A stretch of 64,000 nt of DNA from Streptomyces sp. ISL-94 (GTDB lineage: Bacteria; Actinomycetota; Actinomycetes; Streptomycetales; Streptomycetaceae), in NCBI RefSeq assembly GCF_018614075.1, contig NZ_JAGGOZ010000015.1, positions 1-64,000 of the forward strand. Direction: 5' to 3'. Below are positions 47,018 to 54,967 of the stretch, in pieces (position 1 is the first letter of the stretch; every line of letters starts with the position of its first letter). The notes under the pieces are model-generated. The model ran no database searches. It saw nothing but the letters and a program-made list of their open reading frames with translations, and was not told the DNA's origin. The position numbers were made by a program, and so were the translations under genes.

Positions 47018-48958
47018 ATGACCCTGCCCAGCACACTCCTGTCGGCCGTGCTCGTCGCCAACCGCGGCGAGATCGCCGTCCGCGTCTTCCGGACCGCCCG
47101 CGCCATGGGCCTGGACACGGTCGCCGTCCACTCCGACCCCGACGCCGACGCGCTGCACGTCCGCGAGGCCGACGCGGCCGTACGCCTGCCCGGCGCCGCC
47201 CCCGCCGACACCTACCTGCGCGGCGACCTGATCATCAAGGCCGCCCTCGCGGCCGGGGCCGACGCCGTCCACCCCGGCTACGGCTTCCTCTCCGAGAACG
47301 CCGCCTTCGCCCGCGAGGTACGCGCCGCCGGCCTCGCCTGGATCGGCCCGCCGCCCGAGGCCATCGAGGCCATGGCCTCCAAGACCCGGGCCAAGGAGCT
47401 GATGCGCGCCGCCGGGGTCCCGCTCCTCGAACCCGTCGACCCGGCCACCGCCACCGCCGCCGACCTGCCCCTCCTCCTCAAGGCCGCCGCCGGGGGAGGC
47501 GGCCGGGGCATGCGTGTGGTCCGCGAGCTCGACGGCCTCAAGGAGGCCCTCGACGCGGCCTCCGCCGAGGCCCGCTCCGCCTTCGGCGACGCAGAGGTCT
47601 TCGCCGAGCCCTACGTGGAGCGCGCCCGCCACGTCGAGGTCCAGATCCTCGCCGACGCGCACGGCACCGTATGGACGCTCGGCACCCGCGACTGCTCCCT
47701 CCAGCGGCGCCACCAGAAGGTCATCGAGGAAGCCCCCGCGCCCGGCCTCCCCGAGGCCCTGCGCACCACCCTCCACGAGGCCGCCGTCGCCGCGGCCCGC
47801 GCGGTCTCGTACGAGGGCGCGGGCACGGTCGAGTTCCTCGTCACCGCCGACGGGCGCCCGTACTTCCTGGAGATGAACACGCGCCTGCAGGTGGAACACC
47901 CCGTCACCGAAGCCGTCTTCGGCCTCGACCTCGTCGCCCTCCAGCTGCGCATCGCCGCGGGCGCCGCCCTGCCCCTGACACCCCCGCAGCCCACCGGCCA
48001 CGCCGTCGAGGCCCGCCTCTACGCCGAGGACCCCGCCCAGGACTGGCGCCCCCAGACCGGCGTCCTGCACACCCTCGCCATCCCCGGCGCGGTCCGCGTG
48101 GACACCGGCTTCGCCGACGGGGACACCGTCGGCATCCACTACGACCCCATGCTCGCCAAGGTCATCGCCCACGCCCCCACCCGCGCCGAGGCCGTCCGCG
48201 TCCTCGCCCACGCCCTGTCCGGAGCCCGGATCCACGGCCTGACCACCAACCGCGAGCTGCTCGTACGCTCCCTGCGGCACCCGGAGTTCACCGCCGGGCA
48301 GCTCGACACCGGCTTCTACGAACGCCACCTCACCGCCCTCACCGCCCTCACCGCAGCCGCCCCGGACGCCACCCTGTCCGCCCTCGCCGCCGCCCTCGCC
48401 GCAGCCGCCCCGGCTCCGGACGCCCCGCTCGCCGCCCGCCTCGGCGGCTGGCGCAACGTCCGCTCCCAGCCGCACACCCGGCGCTACACCGCGGCCGGGG
48501 CCGAGTACGAGGTCCAGTACCACCCCGTGAACCACCCCGGAGTCCGGGTCCTGTCCGTCGAACCCACCCTCGTCACGCTCGAAGCCGAGGGAATCCGACG
48601 GATGTTCCACGTGAAACAAAATTCGAACAAGCCGGAGGTCTACGTCGACTCCGCGCTCGGCGCCCACACCCTCACCCCCGTCCCCCGGTTCGCGAGCCCC
48701 GCCGACAGGGCTGACCGCACCGAACCAGGCTCCCTGCTCGCCCCCATGCCCGGCACCGTCGTCCGTGTCGCCGAGGGCCTGGCCCCCGGCATTCCCGTCA
48801 CCGCCGGGCAGCCCCTGCTCTGGCTGGAGGCCATGAAGATGGAACACCGCATCCTCGCGCCCGCCTCCGGCACGCTCACCGCGCTCCACGCCGCCACCGG
48901 CCAACAGGTCGAGTTCGGCGCCCTGCTCGCCGTAGTCCAGGAGGAACCGCAAGCATGA
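47018..48958 (+). CDS. Acyl-CoA carboxylase biotin carboxylase/BCCP (alpha) subunit
   Basis: A 646-residue protein. Residues 1-450 are biotin carboxylase: LVANRGEIAVRVFRTAR, VHPGYGFLSENAAFAREV, AAAGGGGRGMRVV (ATP-grasp glycine loop), FLEMNTRLQVEHPVTEAVFG (catalytic Glu-x-Asn-x-Arg). A linker domain follows, and the last ~75 residues are a biotinyl domain with EAMKMEH, the Lys being biotinylated. It works with the beta subunit encoded just upstream. A parS-like sequence is embedded in its linker region, read as MFHVKQ. ATG 47018; the stop overlaps the ACAD start (ATGA). Confidence 0.95.
   Translation: MTLPSTLLSAVLVANRGEIAVRVFRTARAMGLDTVAVHSDPDADALHVREADAAVRLPGAAPADTYLRGDLIIKAALAAGADAVHPGYGFLSENAAFAREVRAAGLAWIGPPPEAIEAMASKTRAKELMRAAGVPLLEPVDPATATAADLPLLLKAAAGGGGRGMRVVRELDGLKEALDAASAEARSAFGDAEVFAEPYVERARHVEVQILADAHGTVWTLGTRDCSLQRRHQKVIEEAPAPGLPEALRTTLHEAAVAAARAVSYEGAGTVEFLVTADGRPYFLEMNTRLQVEHPVTEAVFGLDLVALQLRIAAGAALPLTPPQPTGHAVEARLYAEDPAQDWRPQTGVLHTLAIPGAVRVDTGFADGDTVGIHYDPMLAKVIAHAPTRAEAVRVLAHALSGARIHGLTTNRELLVRSLRHPEFTAGQLDTGFYERHLTALTALTAAAPDATLSALAAALAAAAPAPDAPLAARLGGWRNVRSQPHTRRYTAAGAEYEVQYHPVNHPGVRVLSVEPTLVTLEAEGIRRMFHVKQNSNKPEVYVDSALGAHTLTPVPRFASPADRADRTEPGSLLAPMPGTVVRVAEGLAPGIPVTAGQPLLWLEAMKMEHRILAPASGTLTALHAATGQQVEFGALLAVVQEEPQA
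48603..48618. promoter_or_regulatory. parS-like ParB-binding site within coding sequence
   Basis: TGTTCCACGTGAAACA differs by one base from the perfect parS palindrome TGTTTCACGTGAAACA bound by chromosomal ParB. It lies in the biotin carboxylase gene and is read as MFHVKQ. Streptomycetes carry about twenty such sites, mostly around the replication origin and often within genes. Confidence 0.65.
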
Positions 48959-50115
48959 GCTCCGTCATCGAATCCCAGGAACACAAGGCGCTGCGCACGG
49001 CGGTCGCCGCCCTCGGCCAGAAGTACGGCCGCGAGTACCTCGCCCGCGTCGCCCGCGCGGGCGGCCACCCCGACGAGCTGTGGGCCGACGCCGCCCAGCT
49101 CGGCTACCTCGGGGTCAACCTGCCCGAGGAGTACGGCGGCGGAGGCGGCGGCATCACCGAACTCTCGATCGTCCTGGAGGAACTGGGCGCCGCCGGCTGC
49201 CCCCTCCTCATGATGGTCGTCTCGCCCGCCATCTGCGGCACGGTCATCGCCCGCTTCGGCACCGAGGCCCAGAAGCGGGCCTGGCTGCCCGGCCTCGCCG
49301 ACGGCAGCCGCACCATGGCCTTCGGCATCACCGAACCCGACGCCGGTTCCAACTCCCACCGCATCACCACCACGGCCCGCCGTGACGGCGACGACTGGAT
49401 CCTCACCGGCCGCAAGGTCTTCATCTCCGGTGTAGACATCGCCGACGCCACCCTCATCGTCGGCCGCACCGAGGACGCCCGGTCGGGGCGCCTCAAGCCG
49501 TGCCTGTTCATCGTCCCGCGGGATGCGCCGGGCTTCTCCCGCACGGTCATCGACATGGAACTCCAGGCGGCGGAGAAGCAGTTCGAACTCGTGCTGGACG
49601 AGGTGCGGCTGCCGGCGGAGGCGCTGGTCGGCGACGAGGACGCGGGGTTGCTCCAGCTCTTCGCGGGCCTCAACCCCGAGCGCATCATGACGGCCGCCTT
49701 CGCCATCGGGATGGGCCGGTACGCGCTGGCCAAGGCCGTGGACTACGCGAAGACCCGGCAGGTGTGGAAGGACCCGATCGGCGCCCACCAGGCGATCGCG
49801 CACCCGCTGGCGGCAGCCCACGTCGAGCTGGAACTGGCCGGCCTGATGATGCGGAAGGCTGCGCTGCTGTACGACTCGGGAGACGACATGGGGGCGGGCG
49901 AGGCGGCGAACATGGCCAAGTACGCGGCGGGCGAGGCCTGCGTCCGAGCGGTGGACCAGTCGGTCCACACCCTCGGCGGCAACGGCCTCACCCGCGAGTA
50001 CGGGCTGGCCTCCCTGATCACCGCCTCGCGCGTGGCGCGCATCGCCCCGGTCAGCCGCGAGATGATCCTCAACTTCATCTCCCACCAAACCCTGGGCCTG
50101 CCCAAGTCCTATTAG
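48955..50115 (+). CDS. Acyl-CoA dehydrogenase, isovaleryl/citronellyl-CoA-dehydrogenase-like
   Basis: A 386-residue flavoenzyme. The N-terminal helical domain (LGYLGVNLPEEYGGGGGGIT), the FAD-binding sheet (FGITEPDAGSNSHRITTTAR near residue 122, DDWILTGRKVFISGVD near 145) and the C-terminal helical domain (VHTLGGNGLTREYGLASLIT near 340) are all present. The segment LNPERIMTAAFAIGMG near residue 240 aligns with the catalytic-Glu helix of isovaleryl-CoA dehydrogenase, suggesting a branched acyl-CoA substrate. The enzyme makes the enoyl-CoA that the neighbouring carboxylase would use. Coupled to the alpha subunit gene. Confidence 0.92.
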   Translation: MSSVIESQEHKALRTAVAALGQKYGREYLARVARAGGHPDELWADAAQLGYLGVNLPEEYGGGGGGITELSIVLEELGAAGCPLLMMVVSPAICGTVIARFGTEAQKRAWLPGLADGSRTMAFGITEPDAGSNSHRITTTARRDGDDWILTGRKVFISGVDIADATLIVGRTEDARSGRLKPCLFIVPRDAPGFSRTVIDMELQAAEKQFELVLDEVRLPAEALVGDEDAGLLQLFAGLNPERIMTAAFAIGMGRYALAKAVDYAKTRQVWKDPIGAHQAIAHPLAAAHVELELAGLMMRKAALLYDSGDDMGAGEAANMAKYAAGEACVRAVDQSVHTLGGNGLTREYGLASLITASRVARIAPVSREMILNFISHQTLGLPKSY

Positions 50116-50119
50116 CCGC

Positions 50120-50190
50120 GGCTCTGCCCCACCTGAGGCGCGGGGTCCGGGGCGGAGCCCCGGGGCGGCCGGCAGGCTGCCGGCTGGAGC
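50120..50190. repeat. Recurrent intergenic repeat
   Basis: CTGAGGCGCGGGGTCCGGGG and GGAGCCCCGG, one full copy of the recurrent repeat, followed by a GCCGGCAGGCTGCCGGC hairpin. It fills part of a 162-base gap in an operon whose other genes mostly overlap. Confidence 0.75.
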
Positions 50191-50277
50191 CGTGCACCGC
50201 CGAGCCCCCGCCAAGCCCGGCGCAGCCGGTACCGCATAGCCTCCCTCGGGAGGACCCCCACCCCCTCCGGAGGAGAC

Positions 50278-51015
50278 ATGCCCCCCGTCGTGCACGCCGC
50301 CAAGGCGACCGGTATTGCCGGCCTCACCCTCGACTCCCCGGCCAACCGCAACGCCCTCTCCGCCGCCCTCGTCGGCGAGCTCCGCGCGGCCCTCGCCGAC
50401 GCGGGGGCGGACCCGGCGGTCCGGGCCGTCGTCCTCACCCACACCGGCAGCACCTTCTGCGCCGGCGCCGACCTCACATCCCCCTGCGACCCCGCCGACT
50501 TCGTCGCCCTCCTCCGCGAGATCGCCGAGCTGACCAAGCCGGTCATCGCCCGCGTCACCGGACACGTCCGGGCCGGCGGCCTCGGGCTGCTCGGCGTCTG
50601 CGACATCGCCGCCGCCGGGCCGCAGTCCTCGTACGCCTTCACCGAGACCCACCTCGGTCTCGCCCCCGCGGTGATCTCCATGCCGCTGCTCCCGCGCCTC
50701 GACCCGCGCGCCGCCGCCCGCTACTTCCTCACTGCCGAGCGTTTCGACGCCGCCGAGGCCGCCCGCATCGGCCTGCTCACCCTGCACGCGGAGGACGTGG
50801 ACGAGGCGCTGGCGCCCGTCTTCGCCGGTCTCCGGGCCGCCTCCCCCCAGGGCCTGGCCGCGACAAAGGCGCTGACCTCCGCCGCCGTACGCGAGGCCCT
50901 CGCCCGCGACGGCTCCCGCCTCACCGAGCTGTCCGCAGGACTCTTCGCCTCCGCCGAGGCCCGCGAAGGCATCACCGCCCGCTTCGAACGCCGGGAGCCG
51001 TCATGGGCACTTTGA
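50278..51015 (+). CDS. Enoyl-CoA hydratase/isomerase family protein
   Basis: A 245-residue crotonase-fold enzyme. The oxyanion-hole segments are HTGSTFCAGADLTSPC near residue 60 and RVTGHVRAGGLGLLGVCDIA near residue 95; the FTETHLGLAPAVISMPLLPR stretch near 120 follows. In this operon it would hydrate the carboxylated enoyl-CoA, like 3-methylglutaconyl-CoA or isohexenylglutaconyl-CoA hydratase. ATG 50278 is preceded by CCGGAGGAG. The last codon (Leu) and the TGA stop come from the tnpB element inserted after base 51010; rebuilding the empty site gives an ending one residue longer. Confidence 0.88.
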   Translation: MPPVVHAAKATGIAGLTLDSPANRNALSAALVGELRAALADAGADPAVRAVVLTHTGSTFCAGADLTSPCDPADFVALLREIAELTKPVIARVTGHVRAGGLGLLGVCDIAAAGPQSSYAFTETHLGLAPAVISMPLLPRLDPRAAARYFLTAERFDAAEAARIGLLTLHAEDVDEALAPVFAGLRAASPQGLAATKALTSAAVREALARDGSRLTELSAGLFASAEAREGITARFERREPSWAL

Positions 51016-51941
51016 CATCCTCCCCGTCTTGAAGGACGGGGATTCCTAGCTCACTTCGCCTGACACCTAGCAGGTGGCGGGGCTTACAAGATCAGCACTA
51101 GCCGGGTTGAGACCCGCCCGGACCAGCATCACGCGTGCGGAGTTCTTGTCCCTGGGGGACACGATTCCGCACGCGGTGCAGGTATACGTTCTCTCGGAGA
51201 GGGGGAGTGCGTGCTTGGTTCTCGCTCCGCACTGTGCGCAGTCCATGGTGGTGTGCGCGGGGTGCACCAGGTGCAGGGTGCGCCCGTGCTTGCGGCCCAT
51301 CTCGATCAGCGCGGCCTTCGTCGCACCGATCGCGGCGTCAGCGGCCTTACGGGCCATGGTCGACTTGGCCAGGAACTTCGGGCGGAAATCCTCGACCGCG
51401 AGGGCGTCATGGTCCCGCACGACCTTCTTGGCCCATTTGCGGCCGGTGTCCTGCCGCTGCCGGGCGATCTTCTTCGACACCTTCGCCGCCAGGGCGCGGG
51501 ACTTGGCGAAGTCCCGGATGACCTGCTGCTGCGGCACCGACGCGCCCTCACGCAGCCACGCCATCGAACGGCGGGCCCCCGTCAGCAACTTGTCGAGCTG
51601 TGCCGGACCGCACGTGAACTTTTCGATGGCTCCCTTGTTCAGGCCGTGGACCTTGCGGGACATCGCCACGCACTCGTTCCACACCCACCGGCACCGCGCC
51701 CACTCCGCATCGAGGGCGGCGAGCGCCGTGGACGACACGCGCAACCGGTAGGTGTACCGGGCCTGCCCGGTTCCCTGCGCCGTCTGCGTCGGCGCCGTCA
51801 TGAAGCTCAACGTACCCGCCACCACTGACAACGACAGAAAGTACCGGTCACAGCAGATGTGCAGAGAACTCCGCCGCTTCGCGGCTCCGCCCCGAGGACC
51901 CATTCCTCCCCGGCCCGAAGGCCGGGGCCTCCTGGGAGAAA
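51011..51941. mobile_element. IS605-type tnpB element, 931 bp, deletion derivative
   Basis: The element starts TTTGACATCC and carries the stem CCCCGTC-TTGAAG-GACGGGG at its plus-strand left end; the other end has a CCCCGGCC-CGAA-GGCCGGGG stem at 51910-51929 and finishes GGGAGAAA. There are no terminal inverted repeats and no target duplication, typical of IS200/IS605 elements. It has only tnpB (minus strand) and no tnpA. Removing 51011-51941 joins GGGCAC to TCAGGTG and rebuilds an overlap of the hydratase stop and TetR start. Boundaries may shift by one T. Confidence 0.85.
51067..51801 (-). pseudogene. tnpB: TnpB with internal deletion removing RuvC-I
   Basis: A 244-residue in-frame derivative of an IS605-type TnpB, normally about 370-400 residues. 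The N-terminal part (YRLRVSSTALAALDAEWARC, WVWNECVAMSRKVHG, PQQQVIRDFAKSRA) joins directly to KVSKKIARQRQDTGRKWAKK, skipping the ~130 residues that hold the first RuvC motif and its Asp. Still present are the RuvC-II Glu (LAVEDF), the zinc finger (CAQCG ... CTACG) and the RuvC-III Asp (SPRDKNSARV). Without the RuvC-I Asp it cannot cut DNA. Its 3' end and the element end after it would normally encode the guide (omega) RNA. Confidence 0.87.
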
Positions 51942-51945
51942 TCAG

Positions 51946-52527
51946 GTGACCGGCCCCAAGCAGGCCCGCAGCCGCGTCACCCGCCGCCACCTCTTGGAGG
52001 CGGCCGTCTCCTGCCTGGCCGAACACGGCTGGGCCGGCTCCACCGTCGCCGTGGTCGCCGAACGGGCCGGCGTGTCCCGGGGCGCGGCCCAGCACCACTT
52101 CCCCACCCGCGAGGACCTGTTCACCGCCGCCGTCGAGTACGTCGCCGAGGAACGCTCCACGGCCCTGCGCGAGCTCTTCCAGGCCGGCCCGGCCGCCCGC
52201 CCCGCCGTCGTGGAAGCGCTGGTCGACCTGTACACGGGCACCCTCTTCCGGGCCGCGCTCCAGCTCTGGGTCGCCGCCTCCAACGAGGAGCAGCTGCGCC
52301 CCCGCGTCTCCGAGCTGGAGACCCGGGTCGGCCGCGAGACCCACCGCATCGCCGTGGAACTGCTGGGCGCCGACGAGTCCGTGCCCGGCGTACGGGAGAC
52401 CGTGCAGGGGCTCCTGGACATGGCCCGCGGCCTGGGCCTGGCCAATGTCCTGACCGACGACACGGCCCGCCGGGCCCGCGTCGTCGCCCAGTGGTCCCGC
52501 ATCGTCGAGGCGACGCTGACCCCCTGA
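51946..52527 (+). CDS. TetR-family regulator of the acyl-CoA operon
   Basis: A 193-residue TetR-type repressor. The helix-turn-helix reads HLLEAAVSCLAEHGWAGSTV and VAERAGVSRGAAQHHFPTRE, and the C-terminal domain is of the TetR_C type found in fatty-acid and acyl-CoA regulators. Now starts at GTG 51946, with a GGGAG site at 51934-51938 that belongs to the tnpB element. The ancestral start was probably the ATG at 51003, separated from the gene by the insertion, so four N-terminal residues (MGTQ) have been lost. It likely represses the operon through the CAAGCATGCTTG palindrome at 42632. Confidence 0.88.
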   Translation: MTGPKQARSRVTRRHLLEAAVSCLAEHGWAGSTVAVVAERAGVSRGAAQHHFPTREDLFTAAVEYVAEERSTALRELFQAGPAARPAVVEALVDLYTGTLFRAALQLWVAASNEEQLRPRVSELETRVGRETHRIAVELLGADESVPGVRETVQGLLDMARGLGLANVLTDDTARRARVVAQWSRIVEATLTP

Positions 52528-52535
52528 ACGCGCGA

Positions 52536-52571
52536 GGGCGCCGCACCCCGGAACGACGGGATACGGCGCCC
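52536..52571. terminator. Hairpin between convergent tetR and citA
   Basis: GGGCGCCG (52536-52543) and CGGCGCCC (52564-52571) form an 8-base stem with an inner CCCCG/CGGG pair in the loop, placed between two convergent genes. It would work in both directions. Confidence 0.55.
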
Positions 52572-52600
52572 AGCAGGTGCCGGCAGCGCAGGCGGCGGGA

Positions 52601-53707
52601 TCAGGCGGTCTCCGCGATGTCCGCGTAGCCCTCGATCTCCTGGGGGCTGCGGCGCCCCGGCCCGATGTAGCGGGCCGACGGCCGTACCAGGCGGCCGGTG
52701 CGCTTCTGCTCCAGGATGTGCGCCGACCAGCCGGCGGTACGGGCGCAGCTGAACATCGAGGTGAACATGTGCGCCGGGACCTCCGCGAAGTCCAGCATGA
52801 TCGCGGCCCAGAACTCCACGTTCGTGGCGAGCACCCGGTCGGGGCGCCGCGCGTGCAGCTCCTCCAGCGCGGCCTTCTCCAGGGCGGCGGCGACCTCGTA
52901 GCGCGGCGCGTCCAGCTCCTTGGCCGTGCGCCGCAGCACGCGGGCGCGCGGGTCCTCGGCACGGTAGACGCGGTGCCCGAAGCCCATCAGCCGCTCGCCC
53001 TTGTCGAGGGCCTTCTTCACGTACGCCACGGCGTCGCCGGTGCGCTCGATCTCCTCGATCATGCCGAGCACGCGGGACGGCGCCCCGCCGTGCAGCGGCC
53101 CGGACATCGCGCCGACGGCCCCGGAGAGCGCGGCGGCCACGTCCGCCCCGGTGGAGGCGATCACCCGCGCGGTGAAGGTGGAGGCGTTCATCCCGTGTTC
53201 GGCGGCCGAGGTCCAGTACGCGTCGACGGCCTTGACGTGCTTGGGGTCCGGCTCGCCCCGCCAGCGGATCATGAACCGCTCGACGACGGACTCGGCCTTG
53301 TCGATCTCCCTCTGCGGCACCATCGGCAGGCCCTGGCCGCGGGCGGACTGGGCGACGTACGACAGCGCCATCACGGCCGCGCGCGCGAGGTCGTCGCGGG
53401 CGGTCTGGGCGTCGATGTCGAGCAGCGGTTTCAGACCCCACACGGGGGCGAGCATGGCGAGCGCCGACTGCACGTCGACGCGGATGTCACCGGAGTGGAC
53501 CGGGATGGGGAACGGCTCGGCGGCCGGCAGGCCGGGGTTGAACGCACCGTCGACCAGCAGGCCCCACACGTTCCCGAAGGACACGTGACCGACGAGGTCC
53601 TCGATGTCGACCCCGCGGTAGCGGAGCGCACCGCCTTCCTTGTCGGGTTCGGCGATCTCCGTCTCGAACGCGACGACCCCTTCGAGCCCGGGTACGAAGT
53701 CGGACAT
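52601..53707 (-). CDS. citA: Citrate synthase (type II-like, CitA/2-methylcitrate synthase family)
   Basis: A 368-residue synthase that condenses acetyl-CoA (or propionyl-CoA) with oxaloacetate. Visible are RGVDIEDLVGHVSFGNVWGL near residue 30, the oxaloacetate His in AMSGPLHGGAPSRVLGM near 220, FGHRVYRAEDPRARVL near 262 with its second His, and NVEFWAAIMLDFAEVPAHMF near 315 with catalytic Asp. GAGGAG lies seven bases before ATG 53707. The gene is divergent from pdxH. In other streptomycetes a citrate synthase gene sits in the same position; the choice between citrate and methylcitrate synthase cannot be made from motifs. Confidence 0.92.
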   Translation of the reverse strand: MSDFVPGLEGVVAFETEIAEPDKEGGALRYRGVDIEDLVGHVSFGNVWGLLVDGAFNPGLPAAEPFPIPVHSGDIRVDVQSALAMLAPVWGLKPLLDIDAQTARDDLARAAVMALSYVAQSARGQGLPMVPQREIDKAESVVERFMIRWRGEPDPKHVKAVDAYWTSAAEHGMNASTFTARVIASTGADVAAALSGAVGAMSGPLHGGAPSRVLGMIEEIERTGDAVAYVKKALDKGERLMGFGHRVYRAEDPRARVLRRTAKELDAPRYEVAAALEKAALEELHARRPDRVLATNVEFWAAIMLDFAEVPAHMFTSMFSCARTAGWSAHILEQKRTGRLVRPSARYIGPGRRSPQEIEGYADIAETA

Positions 53708-53907
53708 CAGGCGGCTCCTCAAATAGTGCGAACACGCGCGGCTCCCGGCGTGATTCGCGGTCCGGCGCGGTCATCCCCGTTGATGCCCGGCACGGCCGAT
53801 GGTCACCCGTGTGGGAACCCTCGGACCGGCCCCAAGATTTTGTCCGTTCCCGATGAACTGTGGAAGCGTGACATACGGCACACCCCCGGCGGGGTTCCTG
53901 CGGCAGG

Positions 53908-54570
53908 ATGGCCCGCGTGACCGACCAGGACCTTGATCCCGCCACCATGCGCAAGCAGTACCGCTCGCAGATCGTCGACGAGGAGAGCCTCGCCGGGGAC
54001 CCGATGCGGCAGTTCGCCCGGTGGTTCCAGCAGGCCGCCGACGCGCAGGTCTTCGAACCGAACGCGATGATCGTCTCGACGGCGACCGCCGACGGCCGCC
54101 CCAGCTCCCGCACGGTGCTGCTGAAGCAGTTCGACGAGCGCGGCTTCGTCTTCTTCACGAACTACGCGTCCCGCAAGGGCCGGGAACTCGACCAGAACCC
54201 GCACATCGCCCTGCTCTTCCCCTGGCACCCGATCGCCCGCCAGGTCGTCGTCACCGGCACGGCGGCCCGTATCGGCCGCGACGAAACGGCCGCGTACTTC
54301 CGCTCCCGCCCCCACGGCTCGCAGCTGGGCGCCTGGGCGAGCGAGCAGTCCAGCGTGATCGGCTCCCGCGCGGAACTGGACCGGCGCTACGCCGAGCTCG
54401 CCGCCCGCTACCCGGAGGGCGAACAGGTCCCGGTCCCGCCCCAGTGGGGCGGCTACCGGGTCACCCCGGAAGAGGTCGAGTTCTGGCAGGGCCACGAGAA
54501 CCGCCTCCACGACCGCCTGCGCTACGTCCTGGACGCGGACAAGTGGCGCGTCGAACGCCTCTGTCCGTAG
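53908..54570 (+). CDS. pdxH: Pyridoxamine 5'-phosphate oxidase
   Basis: A 220-residue FMN-dependent oxidase that makes pyridoxal 5'-phosphate. Seen are [20 protein letters not shown] near the N terminus, [20 protein letters not shown] near residue 50 with [20 protein letters not shown] (FMN and PLP contacts) after it, [14 protein letters not shown] near 108, [14 protein letters not shown] near 138, and the terminal [14 protein letters not shown]. Full length. ATG 53908 is used; GTG 53917 (VTDQDLDP) is an equally plausible start. Confidence 0.95.
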   Translation: MARVTDQDLDPATMRKQYRSQIVDEESLAGDPMRQFARWFQQAADAQVFEPNAMIVSTATADGRPSSRTVLLKQFDERGFVFFTNYASRKGRELDQNPHIALLFPWHPIARQVVVTGTAARIGRDETAAYFRSRPHGSQLGAWASEQSSVIGSRAELDRRYAELAARYPEGEQVPVPPQWGGYRVTPEEVEFWQGHENRLHDRLRYVLDADKWRVERLCP

Positions 54571-54619
54571 TCCTGCCCGCGGTCCGCCCGCGGCGGCTGA
54601 AAACGCCGGAAAAGCAGGC

Positions 54620-54691
54620 GACCCGCGGGCTCGGGTCTCTCCCCTGCAGTGGGAGAGGCCGGCCGGACGTACCGGCGAGCCCGCGGGTCGG
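54620..54691 (-). ncRNA. Three-way-junction RNA structure, candidate terminator or structured RNA
   Basis: Perfect 15-base arms CGACCCGCGGGCTCG (54620-54634) and CGAGCCCGCGGGTCG (54677-54691) enclose two further hairpins: CTCTCCC/GGGAGAG (54638-54658) and GCCGG/CCGGC (54663-54677). On the minus strand the stem is followed by CCTGCTTTTCC, so it could end a minus-strand transcript beginning near 54840; on the plus strand it could serve pdxH as terminator. The class of RNA is not recognised. Confidence 0.5.
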
Positions 54692-54759
54692 GTGACTGCT
54701 GTGGATTGGCGCCAGGCGATCCGCCGGGCACCGCACTGGGTGCGTGCGACGACGGGCGC

Positions 54760-54798
54760 TTAGCCCGCAGCCACCTCACGCGTCCGGTTTCCGTACAT
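54760..54798 (-). CDS. Candidate 12-codon leader peptide
   Basis: On the minus strand, AAGGGAGGTGG precedes an ATG at 54798 that opens a 12-codon frame, MYGNRTREVAAG, followed by TAA. The ribosome binding sequence is among the strongest in the window although no longer gene follows. Downstream the same strand folds into several stems and ends at the 54620-54691 structure. This may be a regulatory small RNA with a short ORF. Support is only the binding site and the structure. Confidence 0.35.
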   Translation of the reverse strand: MYGNRTREVAAG

Positions 54799-54967
54799 TT
54801 CGGGAACCACCTCCCTTCTCGTGTACGTCAGAGCCTAGGCACCTGCCTGGGCCGCCACAACCATTTATTTCCGTGTGCCGAATCCACGGAAAGCGGTGTG
54901 GGCTGCGTCACGTTCCAGTTGAATGATCTGACGTGCCGCACACGCGAACACCTGCAGGGGGTGCCAG

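Noticed and set aside
51067..51801. A Cas12-like effector
   Set aside because: The protein is clearly IS605-type TnpB in size and motifs, there is no CRISPR array or Cas1/Cas2, and the element ends are IS-like.
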